From Xiphydria camelus (Eukaryota > Arthropoda > Insecta > Hymenoptera > Xiphydriidae), in assembly GCA_963678675.1 (NCBI GenBank), contig OY783195.1, forward strand, positions 5,528,001 through 5,592,000: DNA of 64,000 bases, given 5' to 3'. Within the stretch, counting starts at the first letter, position 1, and each line of letters opens with the position of its first letter. Under the pieces are notes generated by a model. It was not told the DNA's origin, ran no database searches, and was given only the letters and a program-made list of their open reading frames with translations. The translations under genes and the position numbers were made by a program. This document shows positions 33,567 to 47,300 of this stretch, in pieces.

Positions 33567-34078
33567 TGGGCGCGTTTCGCGGGGCTGGCCAAAAGTATGG
33601 CGAGAAGAGGGCGAGGAGATATGGTACACATTTCTCGCGTCGTTTCAACCCTCACTCGTATGCAAAATTCGTTCGAAGCGCCACAAGAGTCGCCGATGAG
33701 ATTTCGCCCCTCGTTCCTTCTCCTCTTTTCGCCGTGGATCTCATCACCTCCGTACAAAAGAAGCGAGGGAAAGATAAAGAGGGATCGAGCGCCACTCGCG
33801 ATAGTCAATTGTTTTTCGAAAGTAAATCGCAGCGTGCTCAGCGCGCGTTCAACTCGATCGATCGATCGATCGACGGAGTACGCGTTTGTAAGGGCAAAGC
33901 GAAACCACATTTACGTCTATACGCACCGTAATTGTAGCGCAGTCTATTTCTACTCTATCTTTTAAGATTTATCGAGTAGTGCAATGGCTGTACCGAGGAG
34001 TACTCAGTCCCGAGTTTTGATATAAGTGTATACGAATTTCTCAAAGCCTCTCTCGCGCGCAAACGTCCCCCCGAATAG

Positions 34079-34580
34079 CAGAAGATATCTGTCAGGCATT
34101 TACAAGACGTCTGTATGTCTGGAAAATGACATCTATATTTTGTGGTTGAAATCTAGATACCGACAGCGCGTTAGATGTCTGATAGATATTCCAAGTTGAC
34201 AAGAATCGATATTCTGTAGTAAATATAATGATTGCTTAACATTGAAAGTTAATACTATTGAACAAACTTAATTATAAAGCTCTATATTAGTCTTTTCGTC
34301 CTTCAATGAAAAAACTTTAAATCGAATCAGAAACTAACAATTTATCAGAGAACGAGAAAACCCTCTAGAGCCTTGTAATAATTCCTTTTTCAAATATTAT
34401 CACTTCAACATTTCATGAAATTATTATATCTACCACAGAATATCGATTCTTGTCAACTTGGTATATCTGTCAGACATCTACGCGCTGTCCGTATCTAGAT
34501 TTCAACCACGTTTATACGAATTATAGATGTCATTTCCTAGACATGCAGACATCTCGTAGATGTCTGACAGATATCTTCTG
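34079..34580. mobile_element. Palindromic MITE, about 500 bp
   Basis: CAGAAGATATCTGTCAG (34079-34095) is inverted at 34564-34580. The arms pair over about 140 bp, with AAGAATCGATATTCTGTAG on the left matching CTACCACAGAATATCGATTC on the right. Intergenic, downstream of CRTC. Confidence 0.75.
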
Positions 34581-36875
34581 TCGCTCGGGTCTCTCTTTCT
34601 CCGTCTCTCTATCAAATCGCGCGTCTCGATCTTCACGTATCTTTGCATTTTCCTCCGCAGAGGCAACGGTACGATATAGGTGTAGGTAGGTATGTAAACA
34701 ATAACGAATCGACGCGCACCGTCCAAATCTACACCCGGTCGAGTCTCTCCCGTGCGGTCGATATAATTAGAAGGCAAAGAGATAAACAACTCGCTCGAAG
34801 TAGTACGCAATCCGCCGCGTGCGTAACTCCCCTCATCCCCCAAATAAAATTAACTCGCCAAAGGCTCCCCTCCGGAAGCTTCGAACGAGGCATCTACCGC
34901 GAACGCGAACGCAGGGAAAATATTTCCGACAGCGGAAGTGACGAAACCGACGAGGACTGACATTTCGACGTGGCTGGATGTGTGTAGAAATATAAATGCG
35001 AAAAAGAATAGACTCTTTCCCCGCCGCGATCGTCCCGCTGCGTACGAATTTGACGTACACCTGCGGCTGTCCGATCGGCGAGGAGGTGCCAAACGAGAAA
35101 AAAAAAATATCACGCGTATCTCAAGGTTTCTCTCGGTAGATTAAGGACCGCGTAAATATGTGTAATCGCGGCCACAAAGAAGACGAAAGGGGGACGATGC
35201 GACGGAAGGGATGATTTCTCTTAGAACCCTATAAAAGACAGTCGATTGTAAAATAAATACATTTTTTCTATGCTAGTACTTAAATCGGACGGAGGTGAAC
35301 ACGTATGTAATTGTACCGCCGAGTACAGTTCCTCTTTTGTTTTTCCCTTTCTCCTACGGTGCGCTCGAATCGCGAGGGGGTGCGACGCCGCGAAAATCGA
35401 AGGGACGTTCGCGATTTTTTCGGCTTCGAAGCTCCACTCGCGAAGAGGCCCGCGGCACGCTCTCCTTCGCTTCGAGACGAAAAAAAAAAACGCGCGTCGA
35501 AGATCGAAAGAAAAATCATCGTCCGCGAAGAGAAAAGCGATACCGCTCGGAAGGATCGGATGGAAAGTCGAATCGAGGCTCACCGTAGGCCGCACGCGAG
35601 AGTACGTCGAATTCGGGATCCAGCGATACGTCGCAAAAAATGTCACGATTTGCTCTCGCGAAGGGTCTGAGAATTTCATCGATGCGCGCGCTAATCGACC
35701 TCGTGAATTTTTTACTCTCTTTAACAAAGCGCAGGGGTGAATCCTACCCTCCTCCGACCCGAAGCGCATCGCTTGCGGTGTACCCGGTACCCCTTTTCCC
35801 GACGAGTACGTGTAAGACAAGGCGAGACGGGGGTTGAGAAGCGCGAAGCAGGATAAAACATTTTCGAATCGCCATCGGTTCTCATCGCGTGGGATGAAAA
35901 TTGTAATATTTGTACATAGCCAATGTTACTTGTGGTAAACGCGATTAGCATAAAATAATCGATTAATTATTACTCTGTAATGCGTTACGTTGTTGTATCA
36001 TATTATTGTGAACACCATTTCTCAGACATCGATTTTTTAAATAAATCTCTTTCGATACACACCATTCGAGTCGACTCGACTCCACTGCGGTATTTGGGCG
36101 ATCAGGGCACGGCTCTCTCGCGTCGCGCCGCTTCCGAAATGGCCATTCTCTCGACTGCGAAGATCGAGGGGTACATCCTCGAGGAGATACATCTTCCTCC
36201 CGGGGGAGCGAACTCCTCCTCTCGAGCGACGGGGCGGAAGGTGCGCAGGGATCGTCGCGAGATCGAACGCTCGTCATTTTCTTCTCTCCACGGACGCTCT
36301 ACATCCGACGCTGCTCGCGACGAACATCGCGTCACGCCGCGCAAGCACAGTATACACGTAGCCGCGCTCGTCTCGAAGAAACGGACATCCGTCTACGAAT
36401 GTCTCTCTGTAATTGATCCCGTTTAAGGCTAGTCGAGATGTACATACATAATATACCTACCCGTCTTACGTGTATAAAATAGGATAAAATGCTGTGTAAC
36501 GATTGATGAGAAAAAGAACGAGAGAGAGAAGGAAGGAGAAGAATCTCCCGGCAATGTAAACGCACAAAATTAACAATTGATGTGTCTTCTTCGTGTTTAT
36601 CGTACCTTCATTAAACTTTAACGCCTCCAAAATCTGTGTATTACCCCCTACGCCGACCCGTTCGACAGCGCGCAACGAGATCGAGACCGTCCCCGCGGTT
36701 CCGTTACGTGGGAAAATCGCGGGGGTTGATCGTCGCGCTCACCCCCCGACTCGCCGCTTTATTCCGTAATCTCTCTTTCTCCCCGTCGCGGCGGTTTCCT
36801 CGCGCTTTTTCCAGCTACCGGTATAAACTGCAACGAGGAGAAAAAAAAACCGAACGTTTTCCGCGCGCCAAGGAC
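34581..36875. other. Intergenic stretch between CRTC and the precursor gene: no gene seen
   Basis: Mixed composition with short ORFs on both strands and none with a recognised family. It may include distal CRTC 3' UTR and the 3' UTR of the minus-strand precursor gene. Confidence 0.4.
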
Positions 36876-39451
36876 TCAGGACACGCGAAGGACGCGCTTG
36901 ATCCTCTTGAACCTGGCCAGAGCACCGCTACGAGCACCGCGGAGGCCACCGAAAGCCTCCTGGTACTCCGTGGCGAGACGAGGACTCGGTTCTCGCGGGC
37001 TACCGATCAGGGATGCTGCGGAATCCGGCTCGCCGTCTTCACCCGCTCTTCCGTCGCTCTCTTCCTCGGCTTCCNNNNNNNNNNNNNNNNNNNNNNNNNN
37101 NNNNNNNNNNNNNNNNNNNNNNNNNNNNNNNNNNNNNNNNNNNNNNNNNNNNNNNNNNNNNNNNNNNNNNNNNNNNNNNNNNNNNNNNNNNNNNNNNNNN
37201 NNNNNNNNNNNNNNNNNNNNNNNNNNNNNNNNNNNNNNNNNNNNNNNNNNNNNNNNNNNNNNNNNNNNNNNNNNAAAAGTTCTATAGCAATATGGACCAG
37301 AAATCCATAGATAACGAGATAATCATCCGCCAAAACGATCGTCTTTGAACGCGGGACACTTTGGTAGTTCTAGTGTTAAAAATCGTTGGGATCGCGATCG
37401 AGAAATGACCTCGTCGTCGTCGTCCCGTACCCTTTTGAGGGTTTTCGAACCCACCGGAACGACGACGTCCGACCTCCTCGCTCGCTCGTGTCTCGCGGCA
37501 ACCCGGCGTTCGACTCTGACCTTCTCCGAGGAAGACGCGCCCAGGCGAAGTTTCGAATCCAGCGTCAAATCCGAGGGAAGCTCGTCCTCTATTTTAACGC
37601 AGGCTCGTTCGGGAACGATTACAGGTCTTCCGCGTTCCTCGCTCCCGACGGCTCCGCGTTTCTTCGCCGCGGCACCGGATGCTCCGGCGTCGTCTTCCTC
37701 CGCCTCGTCGACCGCTCCGTAAACCGGAGCGGATCTCTTCCTTATGCTCTCGTGCGTTAAACGAGCTCTCTCGTAAACCCGAGGATCCAGCTCCTCGACT
37801 CTCTCTATCTCGCTCAATCGATCGCGAATATTCGCGCTATTACAGTCGTTCGCGGAGCGAGTGCGCCTCTTCCTTCTTCTCCTCCTTCTTATGGCTTGTT
37901 TACGGGAAGGCGCCGCGCTCGACTCGGCCGCGTTGGATCTCTTCGACAGACTCGATCTTTCCTCGTCCTCCTCCCTGCTGCGCATCTCGTCGTACTTGGC
38001 GTTGTTCTCCTCGATCTCTCCGATACGCTGTCTCTGCTCGATTTCTCGCTTCAGCTCCTCCTTTATAGAGTCTATCTTTTCTTGGATCTGACGCTCGACG
38101 CGTCTCTCGTCGTCGTCGTCGTCGAAACTGGAGTCTCGCCTCGCGTCCGTTTCCTTGTCATCGACGCCCGATACGCTGTCGTCGTTATCGCTCGACGGTC
38201 TAGCCTTGGATTCGTCCGAGGAAGAAGCGACCGGAGCTTCCACGTCCTTGGTTATCTTTCCATCGCCGACGATCTTCGATTCCGAGTTCTTCGCTTGTTC
38301 TCCGGAAGACATCGACTCGGATGGAAATGCGACTTTTTCTCCGAGATCGCGTTTAGAAGCGTCGTCGTCGTTGACGCTTTTCGAATCATCCTTGACGCCG
38401 CTGTGAGATTTTTCTTCTCCTTCGGCGGAGGCGGAATCGCTCTTTCGTGATTTCCCGTCGAAATTCGCGTCGACGCGTTCACCGGTCGCCCTCCGACGTT
38501 CTGTTCTTCTCTTCTCAATTTTTCGAGAACCCTTCGAAGCCTCGGGGAGCGTTTCCTCTTTCTCCTCTCTCTTTACCCTGGGCTCGCTCCTCTCGAAGAT
38601 CTCACTTCGCGACGACGCTCCTCCGTCGACGCTCTTTTCCGCCGCTTCGGAAGCAAGAACATTCGCGGAAGCTCCGGGATCGTCGCTCTCCTCGTACTCC
38701 TCCTCCCGCGCTACTTCCCTCTTCGCGATGCCCTTCGTTCGAAGATCGTCTTCGCGATCCGCGAAGGACACGGAGGAATCTCCGCCGTGACTCGATTCCT
38801 CGTCTTCGAAAATCCCTTCCCGGTATTCGCTTCCCGGGTCGACGAACTCCGTATCTCCGCTGCGAATCGCTTCTTCCGGCTCGGCCGCGAAGACGGAGGG
38901 GTTGCTGTTCCCTTTGTCGGCTTCCGAATTATCGCGGGAGACTTTCGCGGCTGACCGTCGCTTCCTCGCGTCGTCGAGGAGCTCGCGTTTTTTTCTTATC
39001 CGAGCAACGGGTTCAGCGGACTCCGGAGTAAGGGTGGATTTCTTTGGCGCGAGAGATTCGAGAACGCGTCCGAAGGATCCTCGTGACGGCACTCGACGTC
39101 GTTGAGTATCGTCGTCGTGATCCGATTTCTCGTCGAGAGGAACTCGGCGCTCGGCTATCCGTTCACCGAGCGCGCTGTAAACGAAAGAGGGGTGCGATAT
39201 CCGAATATTTCGCATTTCCCGGAAGAGAAGAGAAGCGGTGCTCGACGGACAGAAGGTCGATTCTCGTAAAAACGTCTATTTCGTGAAAATTTCGCGAGAA
39301 TCCTCTCTTATTTAATTCTTAAAACTGAGGCGTACCCGGCTGCCCGGTCGTCGTTGACACCGCTGCAGAGACTGGGGCGATAAAAATGCAGGAGCATCGA
39401 CAGAGTCAAGATACGGGTACACACGGTGCCGGGTCGAAATTGCCTCGTCAT
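36876..39451 (-). CDS. Candidate secreted, charged precursor with many basic cleavage sites (broken by assembly gap)
   Basis: Proposed exon 1 (39451-39336) starts MTRQFRPGTVCTRILTLSML and looks like a signal peptide, though its core is not strongly hydrophobic. It splices in phase to an acceptor after CTTTCGTTTACAG (exon 2 starts 39174). Exon 2 is open for about 600 codons, rich in Asp, Glu, Ser and Arg. It has furin-like sites (RKKR, RVKR, RRKRR, IRKR, AKKR), a coiled-coil-like run (QIQEKIDSIKEELKREIEQR) and two Cys. It reads to a stop at 37323 inside a transposon end, or splices at 37431 (GTACGG). Beyond the gap, 37074-36876 is open on the same strand. It encodes an acidic stretch and a basic tail (YQEAFGGLRGARSG, then ALARFKRIKRVLRVS) and stops at 36876; I take it as the true end. 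I do not recognise the family. A neuropeptide-like or secreted proprotein is a guess. Confidence 0.45.
37075..37274. other. Assembly gap (200 N)
   Basis: Exactly 200 N, a common placeholder for a gap of unknown size. It falls between two parts of the putative precursor gene and next to a repeat. Confidence 0.99.
37275..37375. mobile_element. One end of a TTAA-type (piggyBac-like) element
   Basis: Starts at the gap edge with sequence matching 19588-19650 and ends GGTAGTTCTAGTG at 37375, directly followed by TTAA (37376-37379). The minus-strand ORF of the precursor gene runs into it and takes its last 18 or so codons and its stop from it. Confidence 0.7.
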
Positions 39452-41388
39452 CGTACGACATTGATAGCGCGTCGTGATCAGCGCGCCGCGCTTTCGTGGA
39501 AGGAGGTGCAGCGGTTACGTCGAATCGACGTATAAACGGCTTTCGCGTCTCCGTCACTCGCGACGCGAAGAAGCGCGAAACAACGAAGCAGCGAGGAAAA
39601 ATATCCTGTCGCGTGATCCTGCCGCGAGATTCGCCGCACTTCGGGCACGACCGCGTAATTATAGCGATAATATTTTTATTAAATCTAGAGCGCGCAGCGT
39701 GTGTGAATACTTGAGACTCTTGCAGGCGCACAAGTGGTAAATGTACGAGGTGAGTTAGCCTAGATCTACCGAGGAAGGAATCTCACCGTAGATAATTGGT
39801 ACTTACATCTATTTACACGTCGACTTACAGAATTATCTCTCGACAAACGCGCATTTTGAGAAGCCAGAGACAATTTCGTCGGTCGAGAAGAATACTATCC
39901 TAAGTTCTTTTCTATTAGTTTTGAGTATTACGCATTTGAAAGTTTTATTGCCCTATAACGAAGACAATTTTGGGCAATTTTTCGAGGTGTGGTTTTTATT
40001 ATAATTGTATGTGAATTAAATATTATTTAATTTATACCTATACTACCTATACCTATAAATAGTTACCTGAATTGTGGGACTTCATGTTTTATGTTTTTGA
40101 ACGTAGGATAGTATTCTTCTCAATCGATGATTTGTCCTTCGACGCGGAGGATACGACAGAGCGTAGGCCGTTCGATCGAACACTCTTGTCGAATAAACAT
40201 TTTTTTGCGTACATCTCACTGGCACGTAGATCTGGTATACATGCCGGAGTTTCTTCTCGATGATATTCCGGATAAAAAGTACCGAGGTATCGATCATTTC
40301 TTGCTATGATTGGCCTACGTTCTATGGTATCTTCCGCGTCGAAGGACAAATTTGTTCTCGCTTCTCGATGGACGCGCAGTCCGTCGACGGATAATTCTGC
40401 AAGCTGACGTGCAGATGTATGTACCAATTATTTACGGTAAGATTTCTTTCTCGGTCCGAGTAAACTCGCAAACGAAGGATCGCCCCGGGAAATAAAAGTA
40501 AAAAACGAAAAGGAAATCATTACAAACGTTTTCTTTATTTGGCAGGTATATATTATGGCAAAAGAACGAACCAAAGCTTGTTAGCGAAACGCGTAACCTG
40601 TTTGCGTAAACGCAGCGACAGGAAGAATATATGAATTAAAGAATAAATAAAGTGGTACGTCTACTTCGCTCTAAAAAAAGCTCGAACAAAATTAATACAG
40701 CGAGTAACGATCCTTAAAGTAAATGTTAACGGCTCGGTATCGCCAGTGGATAAACGCAGTTGGATGACACCGAATGAAAAAAAAAAGGAATATTGTAGTA
40801 CGGGTCTGCGCAGTGGAATACGCATCGCGCGAACGAATTCGTTCGACGAGCCCGGCTCGCGCGATAATTTTCTTCTTCAATCTTCCCTAAGCTACGATCT
40901 AGGACGAAACTAACGTCGCGTTAGCTTTCGACTATATCACGGTTTTAAGCTCTAATTATTGCTCGGCAATATACGCGATACACACACAACGTGGAAAATT
41001 TGTCTCACCTTCGTTTCGAAGATGCGATACCCTGTACCGTGTGATATACTATGTATGTATCTACCAGTAACACTGCCGATAACGAGAAACCTCGGCAGCC
41101 TTTATAAAACCGCGATAATTTCTATACGAGAGTAAACGCATGAATCACGATACGACTCGTAACGCTCAACGATAGAATAAATTTAACAATCGTAACGCAG
41201 ATAAATCTCACCAAGTAAGGATCCGACGTCCTCGCAGATTCGGTCGATTCCTCCTAACGAATACGCGCTTGGCAAGAGCGCGGATTTCTATCACAGTCCT
41301 CTTTCGAATAGGATAGCATGAAAGATCTCGTCCGATAAAAAGAGTGAGGCAGGGAACGAGGAATCCCTATACCGTAAAGAGAGTGAAA
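39452..41388. other. Intergenic region between the precursor and SAXO-like genes
   Basis: Holds the upstream side of the precursor gene and the 3' UTR of the SAXO-like gene (candidate minus-strand AATAAA at 40539-40534). A palindrome at 40127-40360 is listed separately. A further inverted pair (GAGAAGAATACTATCCTAAG at about 39888 and its partner at about 40102-40121) brackets an AT-rich piece. Confidence 0.4.
40127..40360. repeat. Palindrome with the same coding-like words on both strands
   Basis: TTTGTCCTTCGACGCGGA on the left is inverted at about 40337-40357 on the right, so both strands translate (N/D)LSFDAEDT. The remainder of the arms includes a GTAGGCC / GGCCTAC pair. No gene claim is made. 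Confidence 0.55.
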
Positions 41389-44300
41389 TTAATTCGAAAC
41401 AACTGGCATGTAAAACTTGTGCTTCGGCGTGTCCCTGGTGTGCTTGAAGGGTGCCTGCTTCGTCTCGATCAGCGCAGCCGGGCAAGGTCCTTTCACCCTG
41501 GGGACGAACTCCCTCTTGTACATGGTGGTACTGGAGCTGCTGCCGTCTCCCAGACTGATGTGAGACACGTTCGACTGCTTCTGCACGCGTTCCACCCTCT
41601 GAGTTGAGAAATTCCCGTAACTCTTGGCCTCGCTGTGAGAGTAGAACTTTCCGCCGACCGTCAGATTGTCGGCCTGACGCGCGACACGCTGAGGACGCTC
41701 GTACGTGGAGGAGGCCCAGGGGTTGCCGTCCTTGGTGCTGCGGTGCAACGACGTCAGGCTGCGCCTGTCGTGGCTCTGACTCGAGTTGCTGATGTAGCGG
41801 CCGCTCTCGGCGAGGTTGGAGATGCTCTTCCTCTGATCGGCCGCCGTCGAGGAGATCGTGTGGAGCGCCTCCGTCGAGGAGGTCACGCCTCGTCGATGCA
41901 GGACGGCGTTGCTCACGTCGGCCGACGAAGACACGACGTTCTTTCTGTGGTGACTGGTCTTCGCCGAGGACTCGTGCGCGCAGCTGCCCTCGGACTGACC
42001 GCCGATGGCTTGCCGGAACTCGGCGCTGTTGGAGTGACTCGCGCCGTAGCGCGCTTGACTTGCGAGGGTGTGATCGGCGTGTCTCGCGGACTGATGAGTC
42101 GCGGTGGAGCTCTGGCGATTGTCGACGTGCTGCGTGTTCACGTAATCCCGCCTGGTGATCTCCTGTTGCTCGCGTTGTTGTCGCTCGACGTGCTGCTGAC
42201 GCTCGATCTGCTGCAGCCTGCGGAGCTCCTGCGTCGACGTCGACATCGACTGTCGCGAGACCGCAGAGTCATCCCTGGTGATCTGATTGCGCGCATGACG
42301 ACTGACGTCGATGATGGATTTATTGTCGACGACGTTGCGCGCTTGAGTTTCGTTCCGAGACTTTGAGTGCTGCTCGTTAACGACCCGACGATCGGAGGCG
42401 ATGGACGTCTGCTGCTGCTGCTGTTGCTGTTGACGATAAGTCGTCTGCCCGGTAACTTGGTGTTCCGCGTGCGTGGCGAGCGTAGTCTTCGTGGTGGTCA
42501 GCACCGTTCCGTCCGCCAGGGTCTTGGAATCAGTGGTAACGTCGCGTCTCGTGTCGGTTTCCACGTTGTTGACCTTGGACGCCATCTCCTTGCCGGTACG
42601 CTTCGTGTAGGTATTGTAATTGCGTTGATTCGTCGTGACCATCGTCGACTTGTCGTCGCCCAGGGAAATGGACGATTCCATGTGCCTCCTGCGATTCACC
42701 GGTTGTCCCGCCGGAACGACATCCTTCGAAGGTGAGAAGGTATCTCTGCTGGTCGTCTTCGTCTCCATGGTACCGGTGTTCACCTTGAGGTTATCCTCGT
42801 GACGCTTGATCTCGGCGCGTTCGCCGCGAACCACCGTGTACGTGGACTTTTGAGAAGTCGCGTCTTGGAAGTCGCCCGTCATCTTCAAGTTATCCTCCCG
42901 CCTGATCACCCGCGTTCTCTCTACTCGGCCGGGCGTAGCGTCGTCCTTGGGACGACCCGTGAAGTCGCCTTCCGGCTTGAGATTATCCGCGTGACGAATT
43001 GGAGAACGACGTTCGCCCGGTCCGACGGTTGCCGGCTGTCTTCGCTCGAAGTCTCCCTCCGACTTGAGATTGTCGGGATGCTTGATGGGGGAGCGTCTCT
43101 CCCCGGGACCGAGGGGACTCTTCTGAGGCCTCTCAAATTCCCCTTCCAGGCGCAAATTGTCCGAGTGCTTCTCGATCGAAGCGCGCTCGCCGACGGTTAC
43201 GCTGTAATCATCCCTCCTGCGGACGTCGATGAACTCACCCTCGATCCTGAGATTGTCCTCGTGCCTCTTCACGTCGATCCTCTCGACCTTGGCGATCCTC
43301 CTGTAATCGTCTCGCGATCGGCGCATATCCATCTCACCCTCCATTCGCAGGTGATCCTCGTGGCGAATCGCTTCAACGCGTTCGTCCTTGAAGTGCTTGT
43401 AATCGTCCCGCGGGCTGATCGTCATCTCGCCTTCCGGCTTGAGATTATCCTTGGGCTTCTTCACGACGGCACGGTCACCCTTCGTCGGGGCTCGCTCCTT
43501 GGGACGTCCGACGAAGTCACCCTCCGGCTTGAGATTATCCGGATGCTTGATCGGAGATCTCCTTTCGGCGGGACCGACCGGCGTCCTTTCGGGACGCTCG
43601 AAATCGCCTTCCATCCGAAGATTATCCTCGTGCCTCACGATCTCCGTGCGCTCGCCACGCGTGACGTTGTAATCGTCACGACGACGGATGTCGATGAACT
43701 CACCCTGGACCTTGAGATTGTCTTCGCGACGAACGACGTCCACGCGCTCGGCTCTGGTGACCGAATAGTCCTCCCTGGATCTGGAATGCATGTCCATGTC
43801 ACCCTCCATCTTCAGGTTGTCCTCGCGAATCACGACTTCCGTTCTCTCCCCTCTGGTAGGTGCGAAGTCGTTCTTCGGTCTACCGACGAAGTCGCCTTCG
43901 GGTTTGAGGTTGTCCTCGTGGCGAATCGGCGTGCGCCTCTCGGCCGGTCCGACCGGTTTCTCGCGGGGTCGCTCGAAATCGCCTTCCGGCTTCAGGTTGT
44001 CCTTGGGCTTCTTGATCTCCGCCCTGTCGCCGCGTTTCGGCGCCTCTTCTTTGGGACGTGCCGTGAAGTCACCCTCCGGGCGCAGATTGTCGGCGTGCCT
44101 GATGGGAGTGCGTCGTTCTCCCGGACCGACTGGCGATTTATCGGGACGTTCGAAGTCTCCTTCCAGTTGCAAATTATCGGCGTGTCTGATCGGCGTTCGT
44201 CTCTCCCCGGGACCGACCGGAGACTCACGCGGACGCTCGAATTCACCCTCGGGACGGAGATTGTCTTTGGGTTTCTTAACGTCGGCACGTTCGCCGCGCT

Positions 44301-47300
44301 TCGGCGCCTCCTCCTTGGGACGTCCAACGAATTCGCCCTCCGGATATAGATTATCGGCGTGTCTGATGGGAGTGCGCCTCTCTCCGGGTCCCACCGGAGA
44401 CTTTTCAGGACGTTCGAAGTCGCCCTCCAGATGAAGATTGTCCGCGTGTTTGATGGGGGTGCGTTTCTCGCCGGGACCGATCGGCGTCTTCTCCGGACGG
44501 TCAAACACGCCCTCCGAATGAAGATTATCCGGGTGTTTGATGGGCGTTCTCTTCTCCGCGGGTCCGTAGGGCTTCTTCTCGGGTCTCTCGAATTCACCTT
44601 CTGGTTTCAAGTTATCCCGCGGCTTCTTTATGTCCGCCCGTTCGCCTCGCTTCGGTGCTTCCTCCTTGGGTCGACCGGTGAATTCACCTTCCGGCTTCAG
44701 ATTGTCCGGATGCCTGATGATCTCCACGCGTTCACCTTTGAACGCCTTGAAATCGTCCCGGGTTCTCGTGTCGATGAATTCGCCCTCCATCCGCAAATTG
44801 TCCTCGTACTTGGTGACCTCCACGCGTTCCCGTTCGAGGAACTCGGTGTAGTCGTCACGAGATCTATAGGTCGACAAATCTCCCTCCATGCGAAGATTAT
44901 CGGTGTGCTTCACAATGTCCGCGCGCTCTCCTCTCGTGGGCTTGAAATCGTCCTTGGGCTTGCCGGTGAAATCGCCCTCCGGCTTCAAATTATCCGGATG
45001 TTTGATGGGTGTACGCTTCTCGGCTGGTCCAACCTTCTCGTGCTCCGGACGCTCGAATTCTCCCTCCGGTTTGAGATTGTCCGCGTGTCTGATAGGAGTG
45101 CGCCGTTCGCCGGGACCGGCGGGTTTCTTTTCCGGTCTCTCGAAGTCGCCCTCCGGTCGTAAATTATCTCGAGGCTTCTTGACTTCCGGTCTTTCAGCCG
45201 GTTTGAATTTTTCTTGCTCCGGGCGTTCGAATTCGCCTTCAGGCTTGAGATTATCGGGATGTTTGATAGGAGTGCGCCGTTCGCCAGGGCCGACTGGTAT
45301 TTTTTCCGGTCTCTCGAAGTCTCCCTCCGGACGTAAATTGTCTTGAGGTTTCTTGACCTCCGGCTTCTCAGCTGGACGAAACTCGTCATGCTTCGGACGT
45401 TCGAACTCACCTTCAGGCTTGAGATTATCGGGATGTTTGATAGGAGTGCGCCGTTCACCAGGACCGACCGGTCTTTTATCTGGCCTCTCGAAGTCTCCTT
45501 CCGGGCGTAAATTATCTCGAGGCTTTTTAACCTCGGGTCTCTCAGCCGGCTTGAACTCTTCGTGTTCCGGGCGTTCGAATTCGCCTTCAGGCTTGAGGTT
45601 ATCGGGATGTTTGATAGGACTGCGCCGTTCACCAGGACCGACTGGTCTCTTTTCCGGTCTCTCGAAGTCTCCCTCCGGACGTAAATTATCTCGAGGTTTC
45701 TTGACCTCAGGCCTTTCAGCTGGACGAAACTTGTCGTGCTCCGGACGTTCGAATTCACCTTCAGGCTTAAGATTATCGGGATGTTTGATAGGAGTGCGCC
45801 GTTCGCCAGGGCCGACTGGTCTCTTTTCCGGTCTTTCAAAGTCTCCCTCCGGACGTAAATTATCTTGAGGTTTTTTGACCTCTGGCCTCTCAGCTGGACG
45901 AAACTTGTCGTGCTCCGGACGTTCGAACTCACCTTCAGGCTTGAGATTATCGGGATGTTTGATAGGAGTGCGCCGTTCGCCAGGGCCGACTGGTCTCTTT
46001 TCCGGTCTTTCAAAGTCTCCCTCCGGACGTAAATTATCTTGAGGTTTCTTGACCTCCGGCCTCTCAGCTGGACGAAACTCGTCATGCTTCGGACGTTCGA
46101 ACTCACCTTCAGGCTTGAGATTATCGGGATGTTTGATAGGAGTGCGCCGTTCACCAGGACCGACCGGTCTTTTATCTGGCCTCTCGAAGTCTCCTTCTGG
46201 ACGTAAATTATCTCGAGGCTTTTTAACCTCGGGTCTCTCGGCAGGCTTGAACTTTTCGTGTTCCGGACGTTCGAATTCGCCTTCAGGTTTGAGATTATCG
46301 GGATGCTTGATAGGAGAACGTCGTTCGCCAGGGCCGATTGGTCTCTTTTCCGGTCTTTCGAAGTCTCCCTCCGGACGTAAATTATCTTGAGGTTTCTTGA
46401 CCTCTGGCCTCTCAGCTGGACGAAACTTGTCGTGCTCCGGACGTTCGAACTCACCTTCAGGCTTGAGATTATCGGGATGTTTGATAGGAGTGCGCCGTTC
46501 GCCAGGGCCGACTGGTCTCTTTTCCGGTCTTTCAAAGTCTCCCTCCGGACGTAAATTATCTTGAGGTTTCTTGACCTCCGGCCTCTCAGCTGGATGAAAC
46601 TCGTCATGCTTCGGACGTTCGAACTCACCTTCAGGCTTGAGATTATCGGGATGTTTGATAGGAGTGCGCCGTTCACCAGGACCGACCGGTCTTTTATCTG
46701 GCCTCTCGAAGTCTCCTTCTGGACGTAAATTATCTCGAGGCTTTTTAACCTCGGGTCTCTCGGCCGGCTTGAACTTTTCGTGTTCCGGACGTTCGAATTC
46801 GCCTTCAGGTTTGAGATTATCGGGATGCTTGATAGGAGAGCGTCGTTCGCCAGGGCCGATTGGTCTCTTTTCCGGTCTCTCGAAGTCTCCCTCCGGACGT
46901 AGATTATCTCGAGGCTTTTTAACCTCGGGTCTCTCGGCTGGCTTGAACTCTTCATGTTCTGGACGTTCGAATTCGCCTTCCGGCTTGAGATTATCGGGAT
47001 GTTTGATAGGAGTGCGCCGTTCACCGGGACCGACTGGTCTCTTTTCCGGTCTCTCGAAGTCTCCCTCCGGACGTAGATTATCTCGAGGTTTCTTGACCTC
47101 AGGCCTTTCAGCTGGACGAAACTCGTCGTGTTCCGGACGTTCGAATTCACCTTCAGGCTTCAGATTATCGGGATGTTTGATAGGAGTGCGCCGTTCGCCA
47201 GGGCCGACTGGTCTCTTTTCCGGTCTTTCAAAGTCTCCCTCCGGACGTAAATTATCTTGAGGTTTCTTGACCTCCGGCCTCTCAGCTGGACGAAACTCGT

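Larger units (their letters stand above)
32490..34078. other. CRTC 3' UTR and downstream region
   Basis: Follows the CRTC stop codon at 32487-32489. Candidate poly(A) signal AATAAA at 33271-33276. A MITE lies at 33344-33566; the rest shows no gene. Confidence 0.4.

Noticed and set aside
42799..44349. 516-codon plus-strand ORF and similar antisense ORFs over the giant exon
   Set aside because: They are antisense readings of the tandem repeat, with the same period and no splice or start context. The minus frame joins in phase with five upstream exons and carries family motifs.
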